DNA of 64,000 nt from contig RXIC02000091.1 in assembly GCA_003952965.2 (NCBI GenBank), positions 32,971-96,970 of the forward strand, in the 5' to 3' direction. Source of the stretch: Morella rubra (Eukaryota > Streptophyta > Magnoliopsida > Fagales > Myricaceae). Under the pieces are notes generated by a model. The model made no database searches, was not told the DNA's origin, and was given only the letters and a program-made list of their open reading frames with translations. Below, piece after piece: positions 45,759 to 58,336 of this stretch. The position numbers and the translations under genes were made by a program. How positions within the stretch are numbered: position 1 is the first letter of the stretch; each line of letters begins with the position of its first letter.

Positions 45759-47048
45759 CTAAATCGCAGAAACTTTGGCCGATGAAACGTAAGCCAGCAG
45801 CTCCTCGTCGACTTCAAATTTAGCCATGTCTTCCTCCTCTAGGTTAATCCATACCTCTATTCCACCTCCTGACTTTGTGTCCAAGAAAACAACTAGATTC
45901 TTGTACAGCAATTTAGCCCAGCCAACCCATACAGGCTTCCCCCACCCGAAATCGATATCATACACGGGAAACCTGCACAAGCTAGTGATGCTCATCGAAA
46001 CCACCTCTCCTCTTTTGTAATTTTCGTGTTTCTGTACTGTAAAATTCGAGCCCCCAAGAGTACTCTTTTGGAAACTCTTCACATAATTCCCGTCTAGTTT
46101 ATTTATGGCATCTCTCATCGGAATGATAATGCCGTGAAACCCATCCTCAGTTTCCCTGGAGGTGGCATAGCCTGAGGGCAGGCTCATGTTTCCAAAGTAA
46201 TTATCAGAAAGTGGCGGATCCAACCTCTTGCGTAGGTTCCCTACGTGACACAGGCTGTATGGCATATTGGAGTCTAGTTCTGTTGCGGCAAGGAAGCGAC
46301 TCCATATGAAAGCCGATAACGCCTCCACACGACTGGAGCGTGGGTTTTGAATGTTCGGATCTTCTGTACTGTACTTGGCCCTAAGAGTTGCTATTGCAGC
46401 TGAGTCAAAGACGAATCTCTTTATCACGATCTTGTCCTTGTCCGTACCTCTCGGCAGAGTATAGCTAGGTAAAGTTACCGGCGGGAAGATAGTAGCGGTG
46501 TCGAATCGCGGAGTCGCAATGTCGCTACTTCCACGACCAATAGCCGCCCAACTGTTGAGGAAGAAGAATAAGGAGGAAGCATCCGAGACCTTGTGGGCGA
46601 ACGTCAGACCGACCACGATCCCACCACAGGCGAAGGCGGTGACTTGGACCGCGAAAGGTATTTCATTGACCTCATCCAGCTCAAATGGTAGGAATTTGTT
46701 GATTTCAGCTGGTTTTGGGTCCTCAAGAAATTCGGTAAGTGTGCATGTGGCCTTGGCTTCCACGAAGTGAGCGCCCTCGTCGTCGCAATCAACGTGAGAA
46801 TTGTCCTTGACCCGTCCCGCTAGTGGGTAAAAATGTGTCAGGGCCTCGGACAAGGATTTCTTAATCTGGTCCACGCGTTCTTCGTTGCTGAGATTAGCAT
46901 CTCTCGGGTAGAAGAGAACGAAAGGCGTGAAAATTGGAGGGATAATTTGATCAATGAAGGAGAGGGTGTAGTGGCGCAGGTGGGCCGGGGTTGCGGCAGA
47001 GGGTTTGATCATGGTGTGCTTGGAGAGAATTTCGACCTCAACCTTCAT
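45759..47048 (-). CDS. BAHD acyltransferase 3, vinorine-synthase-like (right arm)
   Basis: Encodes the same 429-aa protein as 25516-26805, with HKVSD and DFGWG intact. Coordinates mirror exactly (sum 72564), so there is no net indel in the gene. TATA-like TTTATAAA is at 47161-47168. Confidence 0.93.
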   Translation of the reverse strand: MKVEVEILSKHTMIKPSAATPAHLRHYTLSFIDQIIPPIFTPFVLFYPRDANLSNEERVDQIKKSLSEALTHFYPLAGRVKDNSHVDCDDEGAHFVEAKATCTLTEFLEDPKPAEINKFLPFELDEVNEIPFAVQVTAFACGGIVVGLTFAHKVSDASSLFFFLNSWAAIGRGSSDIATPRFDTATIFPPVTLPSYTLPRGTDKDKIVIKRFVFDSAAIATLRAKYSTEDPNIQNPRSSRVEALSAFIWSRFLAATELDSNMPYSLCHVGNLRKRLDPPLSDNYFGNMSLPSGYATSRETEDGFHGIIIPMRDAINKLDGNYVKSFQKSTLGGSNFTVQKHENYKRGEVVSMSITSLCRFPVYDIDFGWGKPVWVGWAKLLYKNLVVFLDTKSGGGIEVWINLEEEDMAKFEVDEELLAYVSSAKVSAI

Positions 47049-47160
47049 TTTTTTCCGTAAAAAATATCGCCAAGTTGCCTAAAGAGACAAGGGTTTAGTA
47101 CCGTTTCGGGAGGCGCTGAAAATAAGGACTCTTGGCATAGGCTGATGGAAAGCCAACATG

Positions 47161-47168
47161 TTTATAAA
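47161..47168 (-). promoter_or_regulatory. TATA box of acyltransferase 3, right
   Basis: TTTATAAA at the mirror position of 25396-25403; the W-box TTGACT is also conserved upstream, near 47328-47333. Confidence 0.65.
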
Positions 47169-47606
47169 GAGGTATTGCTGTTATTCCATCATAACTACTT
47201 GTATTCTTTGTTTCAGTCAATGCAATGTTGGTTTATTTAGGGAAAAAAAAATGTATTCTTTTATCACACTCATGTCCCACTCGGTTACAAAAAAAACAAA
47301 CAAACAAATCGTTTTCCATTCCTAAAAAGTCAACTATGCTGTTTACTATGGAGTTTGGAAATTGTTCTTTAGCCCACTAAGCTGCGTATGTTTTCATGAA
47401 AATGAGGAAAAATAGGAAAATGTTCTAAACTGAAAATATTTTCTGAGAAAAATGATTGATTTTCTAGTGTTTTGTTAACACTGAAAATATTTCAAAATTA
47501 GATTTTGGCGAGATTGTCTCCAGGAAGACGCACATGATGCAGTCATATATGCATGGAGCTCGTTGGGACGGTATAGTTGTTAACATTTCTTGGGTTTTAT
47601 CATAAG

Positions 47607-48109
47607 GTTAATAACCATTTTAGTTCTTGGGTTTTCATCACTTTTAAAAATTCATTCTTAGGTTTTCGTGTTTATCACACATAGTCCATGAATTTTATGA
47701 TGTTGTCAAAATGGTACTTCTGTCTACTTGTGTTAGCGAATTGCCTTGTCAACTAACGGTACTACACTTCATGACCAATCAGAAAATGACGTGTAAAAAA
47801 CTTATTTAAAAATGCCATGTTAATTTTATGGAGCTAAACCAGTAAACTAAAATATAAAATACAAAAGGAAAAAATAAATTCAGAATTTTTCGTTAATTTT
47901 TTTATAAAAAATGACATGGCATTTTTAAATAAATTTTTTTACATGTTTCATTTTCTAGTTGGTTATAACGTGTAGGGCCATCAATTGACAATTTGCTAAC
48001 AGAAGTGGATGAAATGACTATTTTGCAACATCATAAAACTTATGGACTCTGTGTGATAAACGTGAAAACTTAACGACAAGTTTTTAAAAATGATGAGAAT
48101 AGTCATTAA
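47607..48109. mobile_element. Foldback element, about 500 bp (right arm copy)
   Basis: Mirror of 24462-24957, with a slightly longer A/T-rich centre than the left copy. Confidence 0.85.
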
Positions 48110-51100
48110 ACATTTATAATAAACAGCTTATAATAGCTGGCGGGGATCTATTTTGCTGCTTTTTCGAGATATATATGTAGCTGGCTTGGAAGTTGCACAT
48201 AACACTTTATTGCGAATAACGAAAATTTGTCAAAGACTGGATTGCAATCCCTTCGAAGAATATTGTCTTATAAAAATTTAGATAATATTAGGTTGCTATC
48301 AATTTAAAGTTAAATATGCTCAAGAATATTTAAAATTCAAAACTTCTTAGTTATATCTTTTCTTTAAAAATTTAAAGACATTTAAAGGATAATATTTTCA
48401 AATAAAATCAAATTTCGAAATTTGAAAAAAAAATTAGTATCAATAATATAAGAAAATTCGCTGTTACAATCTCCTCCCTCAAAAAATATTTTCAAAGAAT
48501 TTGCTAAACGATCGAATACACTGGAATTTATACTAATCGAACCTATATATATATATACCAGCTGGCCTGAAAACCTATCTCTTTCGTATTGACTCCGCAG
48601 CTGATCATGAGGTTGGCTAGCTGTAAGTTTTTTTTTTTTTTTTTCTTCCTTCCTGTGGGCAGCAGTAGCAAGGTACTTCTTAAATGGGTTCTAAGCTAGA
48701 TGCTTTTATGAGTAATTGGTGAGTATATTGACAAAAAAATAAATAAATAAAAATTGGTAAGTCTATTGATTTTACGAGGTAGCTGTACAAAACCTGGGCC
48801 TAGCCCTTCAAGACAAGGTCATCTTTCCCCTACAAGGGGCATCTCAGTGTGCAAACAATCCGTGTCTCCAAAATACAAGCAAGTGGGCTGCACAAAGGAC
48901 AAACAAAGAAAATACACCAAAAAAAAAAAAACGACCAGATTCTCAAGTTGCCAAAATATCTTCTGAGAGCCCCACACAATATTCATCAATATCCCTTTGG
49001 TGAGGTACTACCACTGATATGCCATAATTCAGGACTCGTTTTATTTTGTGACCCTCAACTCAACTAGGAGTCAAGGTTACTAAGGGCTTAAGGACTCGTT
49101 TGAGACGATAAATCACAACTTAACTCGTCAATCAATTGTAGTTAATTTTCACGACTAGGCTAGTAATTAGCGCATGCAGAAAAGCAGTACTTGATTGACT
49201 TTAACGCTTATGTACCAAAAAGAAAAACAGTCAATTGACTAGCTAGGGCATGTTTACTGTATATATACAGCGTAAGTACGTCGCTTTCAGACAACCGCGC
49301 TTCCCTTTCTTTTCTCAAATTTTGATTCAATATATTCACGCCAACTTGTCCGATCCAGGCCTAGGAGATAGAATATTATTTTGGGGTTTAAGATTACGAT
49401 CTTCTTTATCTTCTTAAGATCACTATAATACAGTTAACTAACACTTGTTCAATTTTCTTCATTATCTTCACCCTCCATATCCTCATGAAGATTCTTGACC
49501 TGTTCCTCCCCACGCCTTCTACAATAATATAGAACAATTTCTGATCAGGTTGCTACTCTGTCCACATCCGATAGTCGGGTGAGAGAAAGGATAGCTAGAA
49601 CTTGAGGCTCAGTCTTATCGAGGTGAGAACGTAGTCTAGGATCGAAGAAAAGGAGAAAAGGTTGCTCATCTTAAAAATGTAAACGGAAATTGTGAAAGAA
49701 TGCGAAACTAATTATTCCATTGGCGAGTCAGGGAGACACGTCGATTCTAGTAGGAGTTGATCCATCCTGTAGCGCCGATGGGACAGAATGAAGAGATATC
49801 TAAAGGGCAAGGGGATTCATGCCAAATAATTTGGGAGTATGGGCGGAAATGGAAATTCAGAAGGTTAAGAGGGGGGGTTTGCGGATTCAGCAAGGTGGCT
49901 AGTTTACAGGATGTCGATAGGAAGTCCCAAGCTACTTTCGGGCAAGGAGCTTGAGACGCTCATGAATATTTAACAATATTTGTTGGGTTTTGTAAGCAGT
50001 TTATAGCTGTCCAGGATCTATTATTCTATTTGTCTGCTTTTTTTCGATATGTACTTGGGTCTCTGGTTTTTTGTAATTAGAAGTGTCCTTGGTACACAAA
50101 AAGAATGCTTTCTCACCAAGTATTAAAAATAATAACGAAACATGTTGATATATGGACTAGAATCCTCTGCCATTCAATTGCATCTTGAAATTTGGAGAGA
50201 AAATAGTGTAAGGCCTACACTGTCTGACACTTTATATAAATAATATTAAATATATATTTATATATTTGTCTATCTTTTTAGATGAGAACGGTAGATAATT
50301 CTAATTTGTTGATATGGATTTGCTTTCTCTAAGAGAATCTCAGCTCTTAGTACTACATAAAAAAAAGTTCCCAACATGCAAATAGTCAGTTTACAAATTC
50401 TATAAAAATGGCGACCCTTATATTGAGGAAATATAAAAGTCCAATTCTTAAAGAAAGTAAACCTTGATTCGGAACTATCACCACTCTCATGATCCCTTAA
50501 TTCATTTTCTTACTGATAAGTGGAAACCACTCTCAGTAAGAAAATGAAGGGATCATCTGCGTCAAAAAAAAAAAAAAAGTAACAACCATTTTATAATTCA
50601 TGCTACTTCGTAATTTGGTCGATATTATTGTCATCAACGTAAGTGGTTTGGGACGTTTTTGAGACGTCCATGCATGGAGGTGCGATACTCTCCTTCTTTT
50701 GTGTTTTGTTTGTTGGGGTGAGGGAGAAATATATATATATATAGAAAAGGAAGAATAAATTTTCGATACTCTTAATTTTCTTAGGCTTCATTTGTCTCAT
50801 CATAAAAAAGAATTCGAAATGTGTTTTCCCTACTTTCCACAACTTTCCGGTATTCAAGAAGGTTGGTAAAATTTAGTCAAACTGAAAACAGCATTGGTCA
50901 AGGACAAGACGAAGCATTAATTTACTTAAAGTGATTCTTTTAAAAGAAGGTAATCTACTTTCTTAATTTCTCATTCTCTGGCAGCACTTGAACCTGCACT
51001 TCTCTCTTTTTTATCATCTTCCCAGCTTTATTATCTTGATATATGTTTTATATATATTTATAATTTTATGTACTTTATTTTAAAAATAATTAAATTTTTT

Positions 51101-51915
51101 ATAAAATATATTATTTTACTGTTAATTAAGAAAAAATCATTTTTTCTCTAATAGTTGTATGTAAATTATTTTAATTATATTCTCAAACGTGCCTCCTTAT
51201 AAACTAAATCAAACGTAATTCTATCACTTTTTAGGTAAAGAATTTGACATTTTCAATGGGGAGGTAGAATAGGGTAAATGTACGTGCGTTCGAACTTATC
51301 AAAACCACACAATTTGAACCATCATCTAATGCCCAAAAGCCTAAACTCTTCGGATCATGCATGTAAAGTTTCTTCTTATAATAATATGGTATAACAAATA
51401 TCACCAAATTAATGTTAAAATCCCTAGCTTATATACCACCAAACGAATGAGAAAAGGCCGTAAATAGCCAGGAGAAGATAGTACTTAAACAAGCCTCTTC
51501 CTATCCTGATACATGCACAATTTTTCATATTGTCTGATTTTATTCCTCTGATCAGTGGTAAATTTATTTACATGTGCTTTGTATCTTTCTTTTTCTTTGT
51601 TCATATGGGCTTTATTTCTGCTTGGTCTAGTTCGAAAACTCCTCCCACGCACGGCAAAGAAACTTTTGCTTCATACTCCAATTGGAACCTGACAAGTTTG
51701 ATTTTTGCTTCGTGAATATTACATTTTATTTCAACAATCTTTCACGAAACGAATTAATAATTTCACGTCAACCTAAGAAAGAAGAAACGAGAGAGTAGTA
51801 CTCCTCGCTAAAACATCTAAGGCACGATACACTGAAAGATTTAAAACATTTCTTTGTCAAACCAAACTTCTTAACATTGAAGCCATTTTAGCCGCAACCG
51901 CGACTAACCATCCAA
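48110..51915. other. Right-arm intergenic region, mirror of about 20649-24461
   Basis: Contains the hairpin at 50489-50556. Near 50230-50275 the A/T-rich sequence differs from the left arm by several indels. No gene seen. Confidence 0.6.
50489..50556. ncRNA. Near-perfect 68-nt hairpin, right-arm copy
   Basis: Mirror of 22012-22079, unchanged in stem and loop. Confidence 0.4.
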
Positions 51916-53211
51916 TTAGGTCACGCCATGAGAAACTGTGGTCGATGAAACATAGACCTGCAGCTCTTCGTCGGCTTCAAATTTAGCCATGTCTTCCTCA
52001 TCCAAGTTAATCCATGCCTCTATTCCATTCCCTGACTTCGTGTCGAAGAAAGTAACTAAATTCTTGTAAAGCAATTTTGCCGACCCAACCCATACAGGCT
52101 TCCCCCACCCGAAATCGACTCCATATAGCGGAAACCTACACAAGCTGGTGATGCCCAGAGAAACCACCTCGCCTTTCATGAATTTTTCCGTGTTCTGTGC
52201 TACAAAATTAGACTGTCCACCATTTTCTTGGAAACGTTTCACATAATTCATGTCGATTTCTCTTATGGCATCTCTTACAGGAATAATGATGCCGTGAAAC
52301 ACGTCCTTATTGTCCCTGGAGATCGCAGAGATGGTGGGCAGGCCCATGTTTCCAAAGTATTCATCAGAAAGTGGCGGGTCCAACCTCTTGCGTATGTTCG
52401 AAATCTGGGACAGGGTGTAAAGCATGCTGGGGTCTGGTTGGGTTGCGGCAAGGAAGCGAATCCATATGAAAGCCGATAAGGCCTCCACACGAGTGGCACG
52501 TGGGTTTTCGATGCTCCGATCGTCTGTGCTATATTTTGCTCTAAGATCTTCTATTGCAGACGAGGCAAAGACGAATCTCTTTGTCACAATCTTGTTCTTA
52601 ATTCCCGTCCCTCTCATTTGATTAATATGGCTGGGTAAAGTCAGCGGGGGGAAGATGGCGGCGGATTCGAATCTTGGAGTCGCAATGTCGTTACTTCCAC
52701 GAGCAATTGCAGCCCAACTGTTGAGGAACATGAAGAACGAAGAAGCATCCGTAACCTTGTGGGCGAAGGCCAGACCGATCACGAACCCACCACAGGCGAA
52801 GGAGGTGAATTGGATTGCCAAAGGTATTTCACTGACATCGTCCAGTTCACAGGACAGGAACTTGTTGATTTCAGCTGGGTCTGGATCCTCAAGAAATTCA
52901 GAAAGTGTGCATGTGGCCTCGGCTTCCACGTAGTGGACGCCCTCGTCGTTGCAATCAACGTGGAAATTGTCCTTAACCCGTCCAGCTAGTGGGTAAAAAC
53001 GTGCCAGTGCCTCGGACAAGGATTTCTTAATCCGGTCTTGGCGTTCTTCGCTACTGAGGTTAGCATCTCTCGGGTAAAAGAGAACAAAGGGCATGAAAAT
53101 TGGAGGGATAATTTGATCAATGAATGAGAGAGTGTAATGGCGCAGGTGGTCCGGGGTTGTGGAAGAGGGTTTAATGGTGTCCTTAGAGAGAATTTCAACC
53201 TCAACCTTCAT
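51916..53211 (-). CDS. BAHD acyltransferase 2, vinorine-synthase-like (right arm)
   Basis: Encodes the same 431-aa protein as 19353-20648, with HKVTD and DFGWG intact, at an exact mirror position (sum 72564). Confidence 0.93.
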   Translation of the reverse strand: MKVEVEILSKDTIKPSSTTPDHLRHYTLSFIDQIIPPIFMPFVLFYPRDANLSSEERQDRIKKSLSEALARFYPLAGRVKDNFHVDCNDEGVHYVEAEATCTLSEFLEDPDPAEINKFLSCELDDVSEIPLAIQFTSFACGGFVIGLAFAHKVTDASSFFMFLNSWAAIARGSNDIATPRFESAAIFPPLTLPSHINQMRGTGIKNKIVTKRFVFASSAIEDLRAKYSTDDRSIENPRATRVEALSAFIWIRFLAATQPDPSMLYTLSQISNIRKRLDPPLSDEYFGNMGLPTISAISRDNKDVFHGIIIPVRDAIREIDMNYVKRFQENGGQSNFVAQNTEKFMKGEVVSLGITSLCRFPLYGVDFGWGKPVWVGSAKLLYKNLVTFFDTKSGNGIEAWINLDEEDMAKFEADEELQVYVSSTTVSHGVT

Positions 53212-53324
53212 TCTTCGCGTTGAAGATATTAAGTGAAGCTGCAGAGAAAGAAAGGTAATTTAGTACTGCTACAGGAAGCTGAAAATGATGACTGATGGAT
53301 ATCGAGCCACATTGGCCAGCATGC

Positions 53325-53387
53325 TTATATAGAGGTACGTCCTGCTTATATAGGGACGTTTCACCTCCCCCACTCTTGAAAAGTCAA
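53325..53387 (-). promoter_or_regulatory. Promoter of acyltransferase 2, right: TATA and W-box
   Basis: TTATATA at 53325-53331 and the W-box AGTCAA at 53382-53387 (TTGACT on the coding strand) mirror the left promoter. Confidence 0.65.
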
Positions 53388-56300
53388 CTGTGGTGTTTAC
53401 ATGATATGGGGTTTTGTGATTGTGGTTTCAGCAGACTGATACATCTTCCCCCTAACAACCGTCTATGGGACGTTTCACCTCTAGTTAATTAGCATTTCCT
53501 AGCTACGAACTATATTCACGTAAACCTAGGGGTTAGAGATCATTACTTCCATGCTTAAAATTAGTAAAAATTGAAGAAATTTTAAAGGTAAAAATCAGTT
53601 ATCATAAAATAAATAATCTTTGATCACATAATTCAAGTTAAAAGAACCCAAAGACAACAGTGATCATATATGCCATTTAACTTTAAAAAGCCTAGTCAAA
53701 ATTACTTTTGAAGTCCTTTTAAATTATCGCTATAAATTTCATTTCCGCCTAGTAAAGAACCAATCTGAGACTTGACATCTATACCATTCTTTTCTTATTA
53801 CTTAGGGCATCACCTGCAGTCAGCTTTTGCGAACTTCCCTGCTGTGAAAACCAAGATCCTTTGTCATTACAATTACCTTTCATAGCAATCAAATCCTTGA
53901 ATGCTTCAAAAGGTCAATATACCCATAAGTAAGCTATTTCTTGATTGCATGTAATCTTTCAACATATATGTTCTTTTATTTGGCTACTCTCCCTATAATT
54001 AAGATTACATAGCGGGAGAGCACACATCTGCAGCATATATAAGAGATATGAAGAAGCAATCAAAGTGTACGGTTAATTCCCTTCCACACTCGGTAGTAGA
54101 CGTGGATGGGGCAAGGTGACTTTCAAGAAACGCGAATTTCGTGACCTGCGGGGGTTGCAGCACTGGTATTCACATTGAAATTAGGGAATTGCGGCCTCGA
54201 TCGTTGTGCATATAGTTGATGGCTGGGATGGTCTAAGAATTGCTTTGGTTGAGATTCATGCTATTGGCCGAAGCTGGAGAGTCAGGGATCGAGCTGGGGG
54301 GCGGTTTTTAAAAGAATTTTTTTTTTTTTTTAACGTAAATGGTCCTTATAGTTTCCTTTTGTTATGAATTGGTCCATATGGTTTTAATTTCAACGATTTA
54401 GTCCATGTGTTTACCAATATGATGCGCGGAGATCTCTCTATTCATATCCCTATTAATCCGTTGACGGAATATGTTAACATGTACATTTTTAAATACTTAG
54501 ATAATGCTGACATGTCAACGTATTCCGTTAAGGGATTAACGGAGGTGTAAATAAAGAGACCCCGTGCATCGTATTAGTAACCACAGGAACCAAATCATTG
54601 AAGTTGGAACCACATTGACCAATTTATAACAAAGTGAAACTATAGGAACCATTTAGATAATTTTCACTTTTTTTGTTTAGTAAAAAAATATTTTTTTTTA
54701 ATGATCTTTTTGTATTTTTTGAATTTTGGTCCCTAAAATTTATTTATATATAATTGGCCCCTACGATTCAATACTGACTTTGTACATGCTGGAGACACAT
54801 CATAAAGTCCATGATCGAAGTTCCACCCCCCGTTATATTCGTGTACTATATATAATATATATATATATATCCACAGTGGAATTCAAATGATGAACTAAGG
54901 GATTCAGTTTATAATAATCATTTTGCCTCTTTGCCTTATGGATCTGAACTTTGACTTTCTTCTTCTGATCTTTGGCAGCTTAAAAAATAAATAAACGTCA
55001 AAGAAAACGAAAAAAAATTGCTCTTTATTTCTTGTTTTAATCCTGACCTAGTACTCATATTAGCCCTTAGACGAAAAACTCTAGACCTACTCCCGCTCAC
55101 ATCTCCTACATTGCAATTTCTTAGGGTTGCTACCCTGTCTACATCCGAGGGTTGGGTGCCAGACAAGAACTCATGAGGACAACATATATTATGTGAGAAA
55201 TAATTGCCTTCATAAAATATTATCGAAGAAATTGGAGAATATCATTGGCTGATTAACAACCTGTACAAGTTGTGACAACGACGCGCGTCGACTGCGAGAA
55301 AAGAAACTGTGCAGTGGAAAAAAATAATATGACAAGCGAAATAATTGAGGATTGTTGCTTCTAAAATTCAGAATAATTTGGATTATGCGAGGGAATGATT
55401 CCCATATCCCAGTTAATCATTGGAAACATAACTTATTAATCAAGTAATTAATTAAGTAGTTGTCACAACTTGGTTTGTGAAGTACATTAGAGAAATCCAA
55501 ATCCAACATACCCGAAGTATCTAATTGCTTGTTACTCTCCACACGGCCTTCTCCACTAATATACAGCAATTAATTCTGAGGTTGCTAACCTGTCTACGTG
55601 CCGTGGTCGGATGAGAGAAGAAAAACTGGGGGGAAAAGAAGGGAAAAGAGCTTGTAAAGATCATGATGTCATAGATCCTACTTTGACGATTTCTTAGGTA
55701 GTGGTCTAGTGATAGAAAAAGTGTTTTATCTTTTTCAAATTTTCAGTAAACTCTGCTCAAAGATGTTTATCCACGAGTTTGAGGCAAGACGCTTGTGCGC
55801 ATGCAATATAGTGAAGAATTAGTCTATATTTTTCATCGCAACGATGCCAAAGATAGCATTTATTATTGCTTATAAAATTGTTTTAGAAATATTATAGAAG
55901 TAGCTTTCCTTCCTTCACTAATTAAAGAGGTAAACCCGGCCAACCACAAACCCCTTATATATATATATCTATGAAGAGTTAACTTATTACTCGAATAGTT
56001 GTCACAACTTGGCTAGCGGAGAAAACCCCTCTGTGTACAGCAATCGATTGATTGGCACATGTAATTTAATACTCGTGGCCTGCAGAGAAAACCGCTCTAG
56101 TTTTTCGATGCATTTCATACTAATTAACTGGTCCAAGAGGTTTAGAAATTAGAAGTGGATAATTATAATATAGGTCGAGAGATTAATTGATCTAGCAGCT
56201 AATTAACTCTCGCAGCGTATTGATGTACGTCTTGATTGTTAGTCCATTTTGATCATGCCCGCCGGTTGGAATGTGTTTAGATATTGCGTTTTTTTTTTCT

Positions 56301-56919
56301 TTTTTTTTTTGGGTGACCCTTTAACGTTTTGCTTGTGTGAAGCAAATTTTTTGTTTTTTGGGTGAAGCAAACTCATGTCAAACGACTAAAGAAAAATAAT
56401 AAGCAAGGAGAAATTAGTTCACTAGACTTTCCTGTCCTAATATATATATTTCCGAATTTTTCGTGTCGGATTTTAATATTCCCGAGTGGTTATAAATTAG
56501 TTTATTATTGCTTAATTTCTTAATTGGTACGTCCTGTTTTACATATCCTTTATCTGATCTTTTCATTTGTAGGTGCTTTGTAATTGACGTCCGATTCTCC
56601 TTTGACGTCGTACTTTGTCTAGCTCCAAAATTCCTCCAATGGGAAAAAAGATTTGGTGAAATATTCTCCGATTAAAACAAAATAACTTAGATTTTCATTT
56701 CAATTACATTTTCCGTAATCTTCCATGAAACAAACATATTTCACGCCATGACAAAAAAAAAAAGGGAGATAGTCATAGAAACAGTAATCGCATTCCCACC
56801 CTAAAAGATCTAAGACACGCATGTCTGGAATATTTAAAAACAATCAAACCTAGCTTACCATTAATGAATCCATTTTCGCCACAACCGCGCGTGATTACCC
56901 ATCGAATTAGGTCACAGCC
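53388..56919. other. Right-arm intergenic region, mirror of 15649-19176
   Basis: Contains mirrored block Y copy 2, the 335-bp foldback element and block X copy 2. The (TA)n run near 54845-54870 differs from the left arm. No gene. Confidence 0.6.
54331..54667. mobile_element. Foldback element, about 335 bp (right arm copy)
   Basis: Mirror copy of the element at 17897-18232, at the expected palindrome position. Confidence 0.8.
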
Positions 56920-58221
56920 CTAATTCTGAGAAACTGTGGCGGATGAAACATAGGCCAGAAGCTCCTTGTCCTCTTCAAATTTAGCCATGTCGTCCATACC
57001 CAAGTTAACCCACACCTCTATTCCATTCCCTGACTTCGTGTCGAAGAAACCTATTAAGTTCCTGTACAGCATCTTAGACGAACTAACCCATACAGGCTTA
57101 CCCCACCCGAAATCCGCTTCATATATTGGAAACCTGCACAAGCTGGTGATGGCGAGACCGACCACCTCGCCTTTCATGAATCTTTCCCGGTTCTGTGAGA
57201 CAAAATTCGAGTGCCCGCCATTTTCTTGAAAACCTTTCACATAATTCATGTCGATTTTACTTATGGCGTCTCGTCCCGGAATAATAATGCCCTGAAACAC
57301 ATCTTCATTGTCCCTGGAGATCGCAAAGCCTGTGGGCAGGGACATGTTTCCAAAGTATTCATCAGAAAGTGGCGGGTCCAACCTCTTACGTAGGTTCCCA
57401 ATGTAAGAAAGGCTGTAGAGCATGTTCGGAGCTGGTTTGGTTGAAGCAAGGAAGCGACTCCATATAAAAGCCGTTAGGGCCTCCACACGAGTGGCACGTT
57501 GGTTTTTGATGCTCGTGTTTTCAGTGTTGTATTTGTCTCTAAGAGTTGCTATTGCAGCTGCGTCGAAGACGAATCGCTTTACCACGATGTTGTCCTTTTC
57601 CGTCCCTCTTGGCGGAGTATGACTGGGTAAAGTTACCGGGGGGAAGATAGAGGCGGATTCGAATCGCGGAATCGCTATGTCGCTATTACCACGAGCAATA
57701 GCAGCCCAACTGTTGAGGAACAAGATGAATGAGGAAGCATCCGAAACTTTGTGGGCGAAGGCCAGACCGATCACGATCCCACCACAGGTGAAGGAAGTGA
57801 CTTGGACTGCCAATGGTAGTTCATTGACCTCGTCCAGCTCACATGGTAGGAATTTGCTGATCTCAGCTGGGTTTGGGTCCTCCAGAAATTCGGAAAGTCT
57901 GCATGTGGCCTTGGCCACCACGTAGTCGACGCCGTCGTCGTTGCAATCAACGTGAGAATTGTCCTTAACCCGTCCCGCAAGTGGGTAAAATCGTGTCAAC
58001 GCCTCGGACAAGGATTTCTTAAGCCGCTCGTGGCGTTCTTCGTTGTTGAGATCATTACCCGAGGCATCTCTGGGGTAATATAGAACAAATGGCATGAAAA
58101 TTGCAGGGGTAATCTGATCAATGAAGGAGAGGGTGTAATGGCGGAGGTGGTCTGGGGTTGCTGAAGAGGGTTTAACGGTATACTTGGAGAGAATTTCCAC
58201 GTCAACCTTCGTTATTTCCAT
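56920..58221 (-). CDS. BAHD acyltransferase 1, vinorine-synthase-like (right arm)
   Basis: Encodes the same 433-aa protein as 14347-15648 (sum 72568), with HKVSD and DFGWG intact. Confidence 0.93.
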   Translation of the reverse strand: MEITKVDVEILSKYTVKPSSATPDHLRHYTLSFIDQITPAIFMPFVLYYPRDASGNDLNNEERHERLKKSLSEALTRFYPLAGRVKDNSHVDCNDDGVDYVVAKATCRLSEFLEDPNPAEISKFLPCELDEVNELPLAVQVTSFTCGGIVIGLAFAHKVSDASSFILFLNSWAAIARGNSDIAIPRFESASIFPPVTLPSHTPPRGTEKDNIVVKRFVFDAAAIATLRDKYNTENTSIKNQRATRVEALTAFIWSRFLASTKPAPNMLYSLSYIGNLRKRLDPPLSDEYFGNMSLPTGFAISRDNEDVFQGIIIPGRDAISKIDMNYVKGFQENGGHSNFVSQNRERFMKGEVVGLAITSLCRFPIYEADFGWGKPVWVSSSKMLYRNLIGFFDTKSGNGIEVWVNLGMDDMAKFEEDKELLAYVSSATVSQN

Positions 58222-58328
58222 GTTCAATCAAGCTGCAAAAATTACAGAGTTCACTGCAACTACACGTGAAGGTGAAACTAATGACTGGAGGCAAACACTG
58301 ATCATGGAAAGCTCCATTTGCGAGCATG

Positions 58329-58336
58329 TTTATATA
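58329..58336 (-). promoter_or_regulatory. TATA box of acyltransferase 1, right
   Basis: TTTATATA (TATATAAA on the coding strand) at the mirror position of 14232-14239. Confidence 0.75.
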
